A DNA stretch of 64,000 nucleotides from Phenylobacterium sp. (GTDB taxonomy: Bacteria; Pseudomonadota; Alphaproteobacteria; Caulobacterales; Caulobacteraceae): positions 186,001 through 250,000 of the forward strand of contig NZ_SCTC01000003.1 of assembly GCF_004299445.1 (NCBI RefSeq). The letters run 5' to 3'. The notes below the pieces were generated by a model that was not told the DNA's origin, did no database searches, and worked only from the letters and a program-made list of their open reading frames with translations. The translations under genes and the position numbers were made by a program. Positions 25,629 to 34,591 of the stretch are shown one piece after another; within the stretch, counting starts at the first letter, position 1, and every line of letters begins with the position of its first letter.

Positions 25629-27938
25629 ATGGACAGCAAGGCACTTCGCGGGGCGATGCGGCGGCGCATCAGCCTGGAGCTCATGGCGTGCGTGGCGGCG
25701 GCGCCGCTGGTGCTGGCCGGCGCGCCGGCGTTCGCGGAAGAGGCGGCGATGGCTGCGGCCGGCGCGGATGCGAGCGGAGACGGCGTGGGGCTCGCCGAGG
25801 TCACCGTGACCGCCCAGAAGCGCGAGACCAACCTCCAGCAGACCCCCATCGCCATCTCGGTGGAAAGCGCCGAGGATCTGGCGAACCGCCGGGTCAAGAG
25901 CCTGGCCGACCTGATGGACGGTTCAGTGCCGTCGCTGCGAATTGCGCAGTTCGCGCGTCGCAACTCGGCGTTCTCGATCGGCATCCGCGGCGTGTTCCCG
26001 AGCTCGGACACCAACCAGCCGGCGCGGGACTCCGCCACCGGCGTCTACATCGACGGCGTCTACCTGGGCCGCCCGCAAGGCCTGGGCGCGGCGCTGTTCG
26101 ACATCGAACGCATCGAGGTGCTGAAGGGCCCGCAGGGCACTCTGTTCGGCCGGAACGCTACGGGCGGCGCGCTCAGCATCGTCACCCGCGAACCGTCGGG
26201 GGAGTTCAAATTCCGCCAGACCGCAGGCGTCAGCAATTTCAACGGATACTCGTCAGAGACCCACATCGACCTGCCGTCGTTCTACGGCGTAGCGATCAAG
26301 ATCGACGGCCTGATCACCAAGCGCGATGGCGTGGTGGACAACCCCGCCCAAGGCCAGCCGGGATTCAACGCCTTTGACCGCCGCGGCCTGGCGATACGGG
26401 CCAAGTGGGCGCCCAGCGAGACCTTCAGCGCCGACTACGGCTACGACGTCTCGTACGACGACACGACGCCCAGCTATTCGCAGCTGGTCGAGGTGGCCGC
26501 GAACACGCGCCTCTCACCGCTGGTGGTGGTGCAGACCAACCGCGCCGAAGTGGCCGACATCGGCGTGCCGATGGCCGAGAGCGAGGGCTACATCTACGGC
26601 CACCGGCTGACCCTGCGCTGGACGCCGTGGGAAAACACCGAGATCCGCTCAATCTCAGCCTACCGTGAAATCAAGCAGAGCCAGTACGACAACGGGGCCG
26701 GCGCGCATTCCAATCCCTTCACGCCCAATGCCCAGTTCGCCCGCTACAGCCTGGCGTGGATGCACCAGGACCAGCTCAGCCAGGAACTCCAGTTGGTGGG
26801 GTCCATCCCGCGGCTGAACTATGTGGCCGGCCTCTACTATTTCAAGGAGACCGGCGGCGACCAGGCCTGGGCCCCGAACACGCTGCAATGGAACGCGACG
26901 GGCACGGGCTACACCCAGCTTCCAAGCCTGCGGGCGGGCGCCGAGTTCGACTTCCCGGACCGCGAAAGCGAGGCCAAGGCGCGCTCCACGGCCGCCTTCG
27001 CCCAGTTCACCTGGACGCCGCCGATCCTGGACGATCGCCTGCGCCTCACCGCCGGCGCGCGCTACACCAAGGACACCCGCAGCGGAGTGCTTACCAAGGT
27101 CAATGGCCTGCGGGATGGTTCGCGCTTCACCTTCAAGGACGACCGGATCGACCCCGCCGTCTCGGCCGACTTCGACGTGATCGAGAACGTCCACGCCTAC
27201 GCCAAGTACGGCACCGCCTACCGCGCCGGCGGCGCCAACTCGCGCTCGCTCACCTACCGGCCGTTCGGCCCTGAGGTGATCAAGTCGGCCGAGATCGGGC
27301 TGAAGTCCGAGTTCTGGGATCGCCGCGCCCGGGTGAACCTGGCGGCCTACAAGACCGACTACGAAGACATGCAGGTGGACTTCAACCGCAACGCCATCGT
27401 GCTCGGCAGCAACCGAACGGTGAACGAGACGGTGAACGTACCCGGCGTCGCCAAGATCAAGGGCTTCGAGGCCGACATTACGGTCGCGCCGATCGAGAAC
27501 CTGACGATCAAGACCAGCTACGCCTACACCACCGCCCACATTCCGCCGGCGGTGAACCCGTTCAACAACGCCCTGACGCCGCTGAACGTGATCTACACGC
27601 CGCGCAACGCGCTCAACGTGGCGATCGACTACACTTGGCCGCAGGAGAACTTCGAGGTCCTGTTCCATATCGACGGATCCGCGGCCGGCGGGTTCAACTC
27701 GGGCAACAACACCATCACCTCGCCCAAGACCGACGCCTCGCTGAATATCAATGCGCGGCTGGCCATCGTGAACTTCGAGCTGGCCGACGGACACCAGATG
27801 GACATCTCGCTGTGGTCGCGGAACCTGCTCGACGAGGAGCACGCCACCGCCCAGAGCTTCAGCACAGCCTCGCGGTTCCGGACGAACGTCTTCAACGATC
27901 CCCGGAGCTACGGGATCGACTTCACGATCCGCTATTGA
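25629..27938 (+). CDS. TonB-dependent outer membrane receptor
   Basis: A 769-aa receptor with a signal peptide (cleavage near APAFAEE), a TonB box in LAEVTVTAQKRETNLQQTP, the plug motifs GVYIDGVYLGRPQG and LKGPQGTLFGRNATGGALSI, and a barrel ending YGIDFTIRY. It stands alone between the ABC exporter and the C-P lyase locus and overlaps the end of the EEP phosphatase gene by 17 bp, convergently. The neighbour suggests an organophosphorus substrate, but nothing in the receptor shows this. No Pho-box-like repeat was convincing in the 218 bp before it. Confidence 0.9.
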   Translation: MDSKALRGAMRRRISLELMACVAAAPLVLAGAPAFAEEAAMAAAGADASGDGVGLAEVTVTAQKRETNLQQTPIAISVESAEDLANRRVKSLADLMDGSVPSLRIAQFARRNSAFSIGIRGVFPSSDTNQPARDSATGVYIDGVYLGRPQGLGAALFDIERIEVLKGPQGTLFGRNATGGALSIVTREPSGEFKFRQTAGVSNFNGYSSETHIDLPSFYGVAIKIDGLITKRDGVVDNPAQGQPGFNAFDRRGLAIRAKWAPSETFSADYGYDVSYDDTTPSYSQLVEVAANTRLSPLVVVQTNRAEVADIGVPMAESEGYIYGHRLTLRWTPWENTEIRSISAYREIKQSQYDNGAGAHSNPFTPNAQFARYSLAWMHQDQLSQELQLVGSIPRLNYVAGLYYFKETGGDQAWAPNTLQWNATGTGYTQLPSLRAGAEFDFPDRESEAKARSTAAFAQFTWTPPILDDRLRLTAGARYTKDTRSGVLTKVNGLRDGSRFTFKDDRIDPAVSADFDVIENVHAYAKYGTAYRAGGANSRSLTYRPFGPEVIKSAEIGLKSEFWDRRARVNLAAYKTDYEDMQVDFNRNAIVLGSNRTVNETVNVPGVAKIKGFEADITVAPIENLTIKTSYAYTTAHIPPAVNPFNNALTPLNVIYTPRNALNVAIDYTWPQENFEVLFHIDGSAAGGFNSGNNTITSPKTDASLNINARLAIVNFELADGHQMDISLWSRNLLDEEHATAQSFSTASRFRTNVFNDPRSYGIDFTIRY

Positions 27939-28644
27939 GGTCCACGACGACGGCGGCGTGGTCGCTGGGATAGCGGCCATCGCCGTCGGGCGTCGCCAAC
28001 GCCCGGACCCGGCGGCTCACGTCCAGATCGCCCGGGTCCAGCAGAATGGCGTGGTCAATGGCGCACCCCTCGCCGGCTGCATGCAGCGTCGAGCCCAGCT
28101 CATCGCCCGCCGCCGCCCTGAGCGGCGCGAGCTCCGGATCGCCCCGACCGGCATTGAGGTCGCCGCACACAAGCAGGCTGCCGCTCCTGTCCCGCCGCGC
28201 CCAGTCCAGCGCCTCGTCGAGCTGGCGCCGACGCAGCACCGCCCCCGCACCGCCGCGCAGGTGTGAGAGGTGCAGGTTGAGGATCCGCAGGCGGAACGTC
28301 GTGAACCGTTGGGCGATCCGCTCGCCGTCGGTCGGGTGGCTGATCAGCCCCAGGGTTTCGGCCCGCCCCGGCAGGCGGGTGAGGATCGCCAGGCCTGACG
28401 TGCTGTCGACTGCCGCGCCCTTGAGTTCACGGACCTTCGCACGGGCCGGCGCGGCGTAGAGCTGCAGGTTCAGAGCGTCGGACAGGACACGGGCGGTATC
28501 GTGGCCGCCCCCCGCGAAGCACTCCTGCAGGCACACGACGTCCGGATCGAGCGCGGCCAGGCCGTCCGCGATCCGGGTCAGCCGCGCCGGATAGTCTCCG
28601 TCGTTCTTCCAGGTGTTGAGCGTGACGACGCGCAAGCGCCTCAA
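27922..28644 (-). CDS. Endonuclease/exonuclease/phosphatase-fold hydrolase of the phn locus
   Basis: A 240-aa EEP-superfamily metal-dependent phosphoesterase. Its motifs are in order: VVTLNTWKN near 6, QECF near 38, the strand and histidine of LHLSHLRGG, GDLNAG near 165, and the C-terminal SDHAAVVVDL. I place the start at a TTG at 28644 that overlaps the phnM stop (TTGA). The frame is open further upstream only as a shadow of phnM. Coupling to phnM points to a phosphodiester or phosphate ester in phosphonate breakdown, possibly the cyclic ribose phosphate normally opened by PhnP. The activity is inferred. Confidence 0.75.
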   Translation of the reverse strand: MRRLRVVTLNTWKNDGDYPARLTRIADGLAALDPDVVCLQECFAGGGHDTARVLSDALNLQLYAAPARAKVRELKGAAVDSTSGLAILTRLPGRAETLGLISHPTDGERIAQRFTTFRLRILNLHLSHLRGGAGAVLRRRQLDEALDWARRDRSGSLLVCGDLNAGRGDPELAPLRAAAGDELGSTLHAAGEGCAIDHAILLDPGDLDVSRRVRALATPDGDGRYPSDHAAVVVDLNSGS

Positions 28645-29807
28645 CCCGCCCGGGCTCCTTCCACCCAGACGCCGCGCAGCATGGGCAGGCCGTCGTGGAT
28701 CCGCACACGCAGCAGATCGGCGCGAAGGCCCGGCGCGATGGCGCCCCGGTCGTGCAGTTGCGCCGCGCGGGCCGGCGCGGAAGTGACCGTCGACACGGCC
28801 TGGGCCAGGCTCCAGCCGAACGTCGGGGCCGTGAGCTTTATGGCGCACTCCACCAGGCTGCGGGGCACGTAGTCCGAGGCGAAGGCGTCCAGCAGGCCCG
28901 CATGCGCCAGATCGGCCGCCGGGACATTGCCCGAGTACGAGCCGCCCCGGATCAGGTTCGGCCCGCCCATGACAACGACCATGCCCCGCTCATGGGCGCG
29001 GCGCGCGGCCTCCAGAGTCACCGGAAACTCGGCGACGGTGGCGCCCAGGTCGGCGGCGAGGTCGATGTGCTCGACGTCCTCGTCATCGTGGCTGGCCAGC
29101 GGGTGGCCGCGGGCGATCGCGAGTTCGGCGACGAGGCGGCGGTTGCGGTCGGCATTGCGGGCCTGCCGATCCCGGATGCCGGCCATGCGCTCGTCCATGG
29201 CCTCGGAGCTCATCCCCTGCTCGGCCCAGTTCGCCAGGTAGCGCTCGAGATTGCGGTACTGTCGCTGGCCCGGCGTGTGGTCCATCAGCGAGAGCAGGCC
29301 CGTCATGGGATGGCCGACCAGGGCCTCCAGCCGGTCCGGCAGGTCGTCGGCCGGCGTCTCGCAGCGCCAGTGCAGTCGGTGATCGGCCTTCAGCATGCCC
29401 GCGGCCCGCGCAGAGGCCAGGCCATCCGCCAGGCGGATGAGATTGTCGTGGTTGCGGGACGCCGCCGCGTTGAACGAACCGATCGAGAGGCTGTCGAACA
29501 CCGTCGTCACGCCCACCGACAGACAGCAGCCGTCGTGCGTCACCGCCGCAGAGACCGGGCTCCAGTCGATGTTGGGGCGTGGGAAGAAGTGCTTCTCGAG
29601 GTTGTCGGTGTGCAGATCGATGACGCCCGGCATGAGGACGTCGCCCTCGAGGTCTTCGCCCACCGCCGAAGGCCCGCGATCGATCGCGACGATGCAGCCT
29701 CTCCGGACCTGAACCGAGCCCAGGAACGCGTCGTCGGGGGTGACGACCATGGCGTTGCGGAAGCACGCCTCCGCCACAGATGCGGGCGACGCCAGCACGT
29801 TGTTCAT
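28641..29807 (-). CDS. phnM: PhnM-family triphosphate diphosphatase, copy 1
   Basis: A 388-aa amidohydrolase-fold protein that in the C-P lyase pathway removes pyrophosphate from ribose 1-methylphosphonate 5-triphosphate. Metal-site motifs are PGVIDLHTDNLEKH, SLMDHTPGQRQ and SHDDEDVEHI, and the GGPNLIRGGSYSGN and SDYVPRSL segments are PhnM hallmarks. It overlaps the phnF gene by 4 bp and the EEP hydrolase gene by 4 bp. A second PhnM is encoded at 35296-36435, at the end of the main operon, so this one may be specialised. Confidence 0.9.
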   Translation of the reverse strand: MNNVLASPASVAEACFRNAMVVTPDDAFLGSVQVRRGCIVAIDRGPSAVGEDLEGDVLMPGVIDLHTDNLEKHFFPRPNIDWSPVSAAVTHDGCCLSVGVTTVFDSLSIGSFNAAASRNHDNLIRLADGLASARAAGMLKADHRLHWRCETPADDLPDRLEALVGHPMTGLLSLMDHTPGQRQYRNLERYLANWAEQGMSSEAMDERMAGIRDRQARNADRNRRLVAELAIARGHPLASHDDEDVEHIDLAADLGATVAEFPVTLEAARRAHERGMVVVMGGPNLIRGGSYSGNVPAADLAHAGLLDAFASDYVPRSLVECAIKLTAPTFGWSLAQAVSTVTSAPARAAQLHDRGAIAPGLRADLLRVRIHDGLPMLRGVWVEGARAG

Positions 29808-30505
29808 TCCACCCCCGGGAAGTCGATCTCGACCTCTGTGGCGGCGCGGGAGATGCCGTACTCCAGCGGCCGGCCCAGGCCGTCGATGTTGAGATAGCGC
29901 TGCACCAGCAGCGGGACATGCCGCGGCACCTGCAGGATGTCGGCCTCGTGCGCCGACGGCAGTCGGGCCGAGATCCAGGTGCGGCTGCGCGTGTAGTCAG
30001 GCACGCCGAAGTCGATCAGCGTCTGGGTGATGGTGCCGCGCGCACGATAGGTCTCGACGAAGGCCGGGAAGCGGGCGTGGCTGAAATGGTGCTGGCTGAG
30101 ACCCGTCGGCTCGCCGTCGATGAACCGACGCCGCTCCAGGTAGACCACCGGCTCGCCCGGGCGCAGGCCCAGCTGCACGGCGACCTTGGTGTCGGCCGGG
30201 CGCACGATCAGCTTGATGGTGTCGGTCCGCGGGATGCGCCCGCGCTCGCGCACGTGCTCGGTGAAACGCGGCCTTCGCTGCAGGCGCATAGGAGCCGAGG
30301 GGCGGCGCACATAGCTGCCACGGCCCTGTGTGGACTCCACGATGCCCTTTTCCTGCAGGTCGGTCAGTGCGCGGCGAACCGTGTGCCGGTTGACCATGAA
30401 CTGCCGCGACAGCTCGAACTCGGTCGGCAGCTTGTCGCCGGGGGTGAGCTCGCGCGCCAGGATCCGGCGCTCGAGGGACTGTGAGATCTCTCGCCAGAGG
30501 GTCAT
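29804..30505 (-). CDS. phnF: GntR/HutC-family regulator of phosphonate metabolism
   Basis: A 233-aa regulator with an N-terminal winged helix (LPTEFELSRQFMVNRHTVRRALTDLQEKGIVESTQGRGSYV, residues about 26-66) and a C-terminal UTRA ligand domain (EPVVYLERRRFIDGEPTGLSQHHF). The layout and locus match PhnF. The ATG at 30505 is chosen over an in-frame TTG at 30535. It is divergent from phnG, with two small palindromes and a Pho-box-like repeat in the gap. It likely represses the phn operons until a pathway intermediate binds. Confidence 0.87.
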   Translation of the reverse strand: MTLWREISQSLERRILARELTPGDKLPTEFELSRQFMVNRHTVRRALTDLQEKGIVESTQGRGSYVRRPSAPMRLQRRPRFTEHVRERGRIPRTDTIKLIVRPADTKVAVQLGLRPGEPVVYLERRRFIDGEPTGLSQHHFSHARFPAFVETYRARGTITQTLIDFGVPDYTRSRTWISARLPSAHEADILQVPRHVPLLVQRYLNIDGLGRPLEYGISRAATEVEIDFPGVE

Positions 30506-30547
30506 GAGCGCTACCCTACCAACGGCGTTTATCAATCTTACGACATC

Positions 30548-30562
30548 AAACTAGACAAGTTT
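30548..30562. promoter_or_regulatory. Candidate PhnF operator
   Basis: AAACT-AGACA-AGTTT is a 15-bp inverted repeat in the phnF-phnG gap, 43 bp from the phnF ATG. A second perfect repeat, GATAC-TC-GTATC, lies at 30611-30622. GntR regulators often bind such short palindromes; which one is used cannot be told from sequence. Confidence 0.35.
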
Positions 30563-30567
30563 TACTG

Positions 30568-30585
30568 CTGTCGTCGAAATTTCAC
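30568..30585 (+). promoter_or_regulatory. Pho-box-like repeat before phnG
   Basis: CTGTCGTCGAAATTTCAC fits two CTGTCAT-like heptamers separated by 4 bp, the second being weak. It has the same 11-bp periodicity as the better repeats before phnD and phnC. It lies 88 bp before the phnG ATG. Confidence 0.35.
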
Positions 30586-30672
30586 GAGCCAATATTTGCA
30601 CGTCAATTCGGATACTCGTATCTCTCTACTTGCAACAACACAACAACTTGCAGAATTGTTGGAGGTCAGGAG

Positions 30673-31140
30673 ATGCCAGCCACCCCGGTTGTCGAGGCGG
30701 AGCCGCGGAAACGCTGGCTTTCGGTCCTGGCCAAGGCGAAGCCGGCTGAGGTCGCCGCCGCCTGGGACGGGCTGGCGCAACAGCCCGGCTACCGCGTCCT
30801 GCGCGCTCCCGAGATCGGCATGGTCATGGTGCGTGGTCGCGCCGGCGGCACGGGCGATGCGTTCAACGTCGGCGAGATGACCGTGACCCGCGCCGCGGTG
30901 CGGCTGGAAACGGGCGTCACGGGTATCGGCTATGTCGCCGGCCGCGACCGCCGTCACGCCGAGATCGCAGCCGTCGTGGACGCCATGATGCAGTCGCCTG
31001 ACCTGCGCCCCCTGGCGGAGGGGATCGTCGATCCGCTTGAGACCGCCCAGCTGCAGCGCCGCGACGCCGCCGCCCGCAAGGCCGCCGCCACCAAGGTCGA
31101 CTTCTTCACCATGGTCCGTACGCGAGGGCCCGCAGCATGA
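30673..31140 (+). CDS. phnG: C-P lyase subunit PhnG
   Basis: A 155-aa subunit of the PhnGHIJ core complex, which with PhnI makes ribose 1-phosphonate triphosphate from ATP and an alkylphosphonate. Family motifs are RKRWLSVLAKA near 12, RAPEIGMVMVRGRAGGTGDAFNVGEMTVTR near 43 and GYVAGRDRRHAEIAAVVDA. A strong ribosome site (GGAGG and AGGAG) precedes the ATG. It opens the phnGHIJKLM operon, each gene of which is coupled or a few bases from the next. The last 4 bp overlap phnH. Confidence 0.95.
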   Translation: MPATPVVEAEPRKRWLSVLAKAKPAEVAAAWDGLAQQPGYRVLRAPEIGMVMVRGRAGGTGDAFNVGEMTVTRAAVRLETGVTGIGYVAGRDRRHAEIAAVVDAMMQSPDLRPLAEGIVDPLETAQLQRRDAAARKAAATKVDFFTMVRTRGPAA

Positions 31141-31760
31141 ACATGCACGCCTCCCCTCTCGATCTCACCGAGATCGCCCCCGGCTTCGCCGATCCGACCC
31201 GCGACTCGCAGGCTGTCTTCCGGCGCGTGATGGACGCCATCGCGCGGCCGGGCACGATCCAGGACCTGTCGTTCGCGCCGGAGCCTCCGGCCGGCCTCGG
31301 ACGCGCCGCCGCCGCAGTGGCCCTGACCCTGTTCGACTTCGAGACCCTGGTCTGGCTGGATCCTGTTTTGCGGACCGGTCCGGCCGCGGACTGGCTGCGA
31401 TTCCACTGCGCCTGTCCGTTCACGGACAGGCCCGGCGAGGCCGCCTTCGCCATCGTGGTCGACGCCCAGGCCTGCCCGCCGCTGTCGTCCTTCAATCCCG
31501 GCGACGCCAAGTATCCTGACCGGTCCACGACCCTGATCGTCCAGACGCCCGGCCTGGTCGGCGGCCGCTGCGCGACCCTGGAGGGGCCGGGCATCAAGGG
31601 CCGCACCTCGCTGGCGCCGGCGGGGCTGGAGCCGGGCTTCTGGACTCAGGTCCAGGCCAATCACGCCCGCTTCCAGTTCGGCGTCGACCTGATCTTCGCC
31701 GCCGGCGACCTGATCGCCGGCCTGCCGCGCTCCACGCGCGTCACCATCAAGGGAAACTGA
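31137..31760 (+). CDS. phnH: C-P lyase subunit PhnH
   Basis: A 207-aa subunit of the C-P lyase core complex. It contains the family motifs FADPTRDSQAVFRRVMDAIARPG near 17, FETLVWLD near 70 and the C-terminal DLIFAAGDLIAGLPRSTRV. PhnH has a PLP-transferase-like fold without the cofactor. The ATG overlaps the phnG stop (ATGA), and phnI begins 2 bp after its stop. Confidence 0.94.
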   Translation: MNMHASPLDLTEIAPGFADPTRDSQAVFRRVMDAIARPGTIQDLSFAPEPPAGLGRAAAAVALTLFDFETLVWLDPVLRTGPAADWLRFHCACPFTDRPGEAAFAIVVDAQACPPLSSFNPGDAKYPDRSTTLIVQTPGLVGGRCATLEGPGIKGRTSLAPAGLEPGFWTQVQANHARFQFGVDLIFAAGDLIAGLPRSTRVTIKGN

Positions 31761-31762
31761 CC

Positions 31763-32866
31763 ATGGCCTATGTGGCAGTGAAAGGCGGCGAGGCCGCGAT
31801 CAGCAACGCCCATCGGTGGCTGGCCGAAGATCGCCGTGGCGATCCGGCCGTGCCGGAACTGGGCGCCGATCAGGTGCGCGAGCAGCTCTCGCTGGCCGTG
31901 GACCGGGTGATGAGCGAGGGCTCCTGCTATGACCGCGACCTCGCGGCCCTGGCGGTGAAGCAGGCGCGCGGCGACCTGCCCGAGGCGATCTTCCTCATGC
32001 GGGCCTACCGCACCACCCTGCCCCGCTTCGGCTACGCGCAGCCGGTCGAGACCGCCGCCATGGCGGTGCGCCGGCGCATCTCGGCGGCCTTCAAGGATAT
32101 CCCGGGCGGCCAGGTCCTTGGCCCGACGTTCGACTACACCCACCGCCTGCTCGACTTCCGGCTGGCGGCCGACGGGATGGTCCCGGACGCGGCGGTCGAG
32201 GCCGAGGAGCCCCAGACCTATCCGATGGCCACCATCGCGAGCGTCTTCGACCACGAAGGCCTGTTGGAGAGCGACGTTCCCAGCGCCGACACGGGCGAGC
32301 CCTTCGACCTGACCCGCGAGCCCATGAGCTTCCCGGCCGGTCGCGACCAGCGCCTGCAGGCCCTGGCCCGCGGCGACGAGGGCTTCCTGCTCAGCCTTGC
32401 CTATTCCTCGCAGCGGGGCTGGGGCAACACCCACCCGCTGTGCGCCGAGATCCGGCTGGGCGAGGTGGCCGTCGCGTTCGTCCCCGACGAGCTGGGCTTC
32501 GCCATCGAGATCGGCGAACTGACCCTGACCGAGTGCCACATGATCTCGACCGGCGCCGCCGGGATGGAGACGGCCCCGCAGTTCGCCCGCGGCTATGGCC
32601 TCACCTTCGGCCACTGCGAGCGCAAGGCGATGTCCATGGCCATCGTCGACCGCGCGCTGCGCGACGCCGAGGAGGTCGAGGTCGCCGCGCCCTGCCAGGA
32701 CCAGGAGTTCGTCCTCTACCACTCAGACAACGTCGAGGCCTCGGGCTTCGTCCAGCACCTCAAGCTGCCCCACTACGTGGACTTCCAGGCCGACCTGCAG
32801 CTCATCCGCCGCTTGCGCCGGGAATGGTTCGATCGCGAGGCAGCCCTCAAGGAAGCCGCCGAATGA
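31763..32866 (+). CDS. phnI: C-P lyase subunit PhnI
   Basis: A 367-aa nucleosidase subunit that, in the complex, displaces adenine from ATP with the phosphonate. It starts MAYVAVKGGEAAISNAHRWL, the conserved PhnI N-terminus, and keeps FDYTHRLLDFRLAADGM, LAYSSQRGWGNTHPL and the C-terminal FVLYHSDNVEASGFVQHLKLPHYVDFQ. Length is normal. Its stop overlaps the phnJ start (ATGA). Confidence 0.96.
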   Translation: MAYVAVKGGEAAISNAHRWLAEDRRGDPAVPELGADQVREQLSLAVDRVMSEGSCYDRDLAALAVKQARGDLPEAIFLMRAYRTTLPRFGYAQPVETAAMAVRRRISAAFKDIPGGQVLGPTFDYTHRLLDFRLAADGMVPDAAVEAEEPQTYPMATIASVFDHEGLLESDVPSADTGEPFDLTREPMSFPAGRDQRLQALARGDEGFLLSLAYSSQRGWGNTHPLCAEIRLGEVAVAFVPDELGFAIEIGELTLTECHMISTGAAGMETAPQFARGYGLTFGHCERKAMSMAIVDRALRDAEEVEVAAPCQDQEFVLYHSDNVEASGFVQHLKLPHYVDFQADLQLIRRLRREWFDREAALKEAAE

Positions 32867-33777
32867 GCCCCGCGTCCAATACGCCCGAGCGCTACTACAA
32901 CTACGCCTACCTCGACGAGCAGACGAAGCGGATGATCCGCCGCGCCATCCTCAAGGCGCTGGCGATCCCGGGCTACCAGGCCCCCTTCGGCTCGCGCGAG
33001 ATGCCGGTCCCCTACGGCTGGGGCACCGGCGGGATCCAGCTGACCGCCGCCATCATCGGTCCCGACGATGTCTACAAGTGCATCGACCAGGGCGCCGACG
33101 ACACCACCAACGCGGTGTCGATCCGCCGCTTCTTCGCCCAGGTGGCGGACGTGGCGGTGACCGAGGATACCGCCGAGGCGACGATCATCCAGACCCGCCA
33201 CCGCATCCCGGAACAGCCCCTGAAGGCCGGCCAAGTGCTGGTCTTCCAGGTGCCGCAGCCCGAGCCCCTTCGCGGGCTGGAGCCCCGTGAGACCGAGACC
33301 CGGGCCATGCACGCCTACGAGGAATACGGCCTGCAGTACGTTTCGCTCTATGAGAGCGTGGCCACATACGGGCGCATCGCCTCGACCGTCGGCTATCCCA
33401 CGATGGTCGACGAGCGCTACCTGATGAGCCCGTCGCCGATCCCCAAGTTCGACAACCCGAAGCTGGACGACAACGAGGCGATCCTGCTGTTCGGCGCCGG
33501 CCGCGAGAAGCGGATCTACGCCGTCCCGCCGCACACCCGAGTCCGCAGCCTCGACTTCGAGGACTATCCCTTCGAGACCCAGACCTGGGAAGAGGACTGC
33601 GCCCTCTGCGGCGCCAGGGATTCCTACCTCGATGAGGTGGTGCTGGATGACGCCGGCGAGCGGATGTTCGTCTGTTCGGACAGCCATTTCTGCGCCGAGC
33701 GCCGCGCCCAGGGTCACGTGGGTCGCATGGCCGACCATCAGCTGGCCGCCACGCCTGAGAAGGAGCCGGCGCAGTGA
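32863..33777 (+). CDS. phnJ: C-P lyase radical SAM subunit PhnJ
   Basis: A 304-aa catalytic subunit, alpha-D-ribose 1-methylphosphonate 5-phosphate C-P lyase, which uses SAM and a [4Fe-4S] cluster to cleave the carbon-phosphorus bond. The cysteine pattern near the C-terminus is C-x2-C-x21-C-x5-C (CALC, then VCSDSHFC), exactly the spacing of the E. coli enzyme, so the cluster and thiyl-radical cysteines are all present. YAYLDEQTKRMIRRAILKA and the GWGTGGIQ motif lie near the start. Genes overlap on both sides (ATGA with phnI, GTGA with phnK). Confidence 0.97.
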   Translation: MSPASNTPERYYNYAYLDEQTKRMIRRAILKALAIPGYQAPFGSREMPVPYGWGTGGIQLTAAIIGPDDVYKCIDQGADDTTNAVSIRRFFAQVADVAVTEDTAEATIIQTRHRIPEQPLKAGQVLVFQVPQPEPLRGLEPRETETRAMHAYEEYGLQYVSLYESVATYGRIASTVGYPTMVDERYLMSPSPIPKFDNPKLDDNEAILLFGAGREKRIYAVPPHTRVRSLDFEDYPFETQTWEEDCALCGARDSYLDEVVLDDAGERMFVCSDSHFCAERRAQGHVGRMADHQLAATPEKEPAQ

Positions 33778-34583
33778 ACGCCCCCCTGCCGAACAATCTC
33801 GCGAAGATGCAGGCCGCCCCGCTGCTGCGGGTCGACAACGTGACCAAGTGGTACGGCCAGATCCTGGGCTGCCGCGACGTGTCGTTCGAGATGCGCCCCG
33901 GCGAAGTGCTGGGCATCGTGGGCGAAAGCGGGTCAGGCAAGACCACCCTGCTCAACTGCATCTCGGGCCGGCTTGCGCCGACCTCGGGGTCGGTCGAGTT
34001 CGACACCGCCCGCTTCGGCCTGACCGACGTCTACGCACTCAACGAGCCCGACCGCCGCCGGATGCAGCGCGAGGAATGGGGCTTCGTCCACCAGAACCCG
34101 CGCGACGGCCTGCGCATGCGCGCCTCGGGCGGCGCCAACGTGGCCGAACCGCTGATGAACCTGGGCGGCCGCCACTACGGCAAGATGCGCCAGGCCACGG
34201 TCGAATGGCTGGAGCGCGTCGAGCTCGACACCCGGCGGATCGACGACAAGCCGCGGCGCTTCTCCGGCGGCATGCAGCAGCGCATCCAGGTGGCGCGCAA
34301 CCTGATCCACGGCCCGCGACTGGTGTTCATGGACGAGCCCACCGGCGGCCTCGACGTCTCGGTCCAGGCCCGGCTGCTCGATCTGCTGCGCGAACTGGTC
34401 CGCGACCTGGGGCTGGCGGTGATCGTGGTGACCCACGACATGGCCGTGGCCCGCCTGATGGCGGACCGGCTGATGGTCATGAAGGGCGGCGAGGTGGTCG
34501 AGACCGGCCTCACCGACCAGGTGCTGGACGACCCGCAGCACCCCTACTCGCAGCTCCTCGTCTCCTCCGTCCTGCAGATTTGA
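33774..34583 (+). CDS. phnK: C-P lyase ABC protein PhnK
   Basis: A 269-aa ABC-type ATPase that binds the PhnGHIJ core. Walker A is GESGSGKTT near 48, the C-loop RFSGGMQQRIQVARN near 168, Walker B LVFMDEPTGGLD near 188, and the switch histidine VVTHDMAVA. No transmembrane partner is linked; PhnK proteins work with the soluble complex. It begins with GTG overlapping the phnJ stop and ends 8 bp before phnL. Confidence 0.94.
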   Translation: MNAPLPNNLAKMQAAPLLRVDNVTKWYGQILGCRDVSFEMRPGEVLGIVGESGSGKTTLLNCISGRLAPTSGSVEFDTARFGLTDVYALNEPDRRRMQREEWGFVHQNPRDGLRMRASGGANVAEPLMNLGGRHYGKMRQATVEWLERVELDTRRIDDKPRRFSGGMQQRIQVARNLIHGPRLVFMDEPTGGLDVSVQARLLDLLRELVRDLGLAVIVVTHDMAVARLMADRLMVMKGGEVVETGLTDQVLDDPQHPYSQLLVSSVLQI

Positions 34584-34591
34584 GCGTCGTC

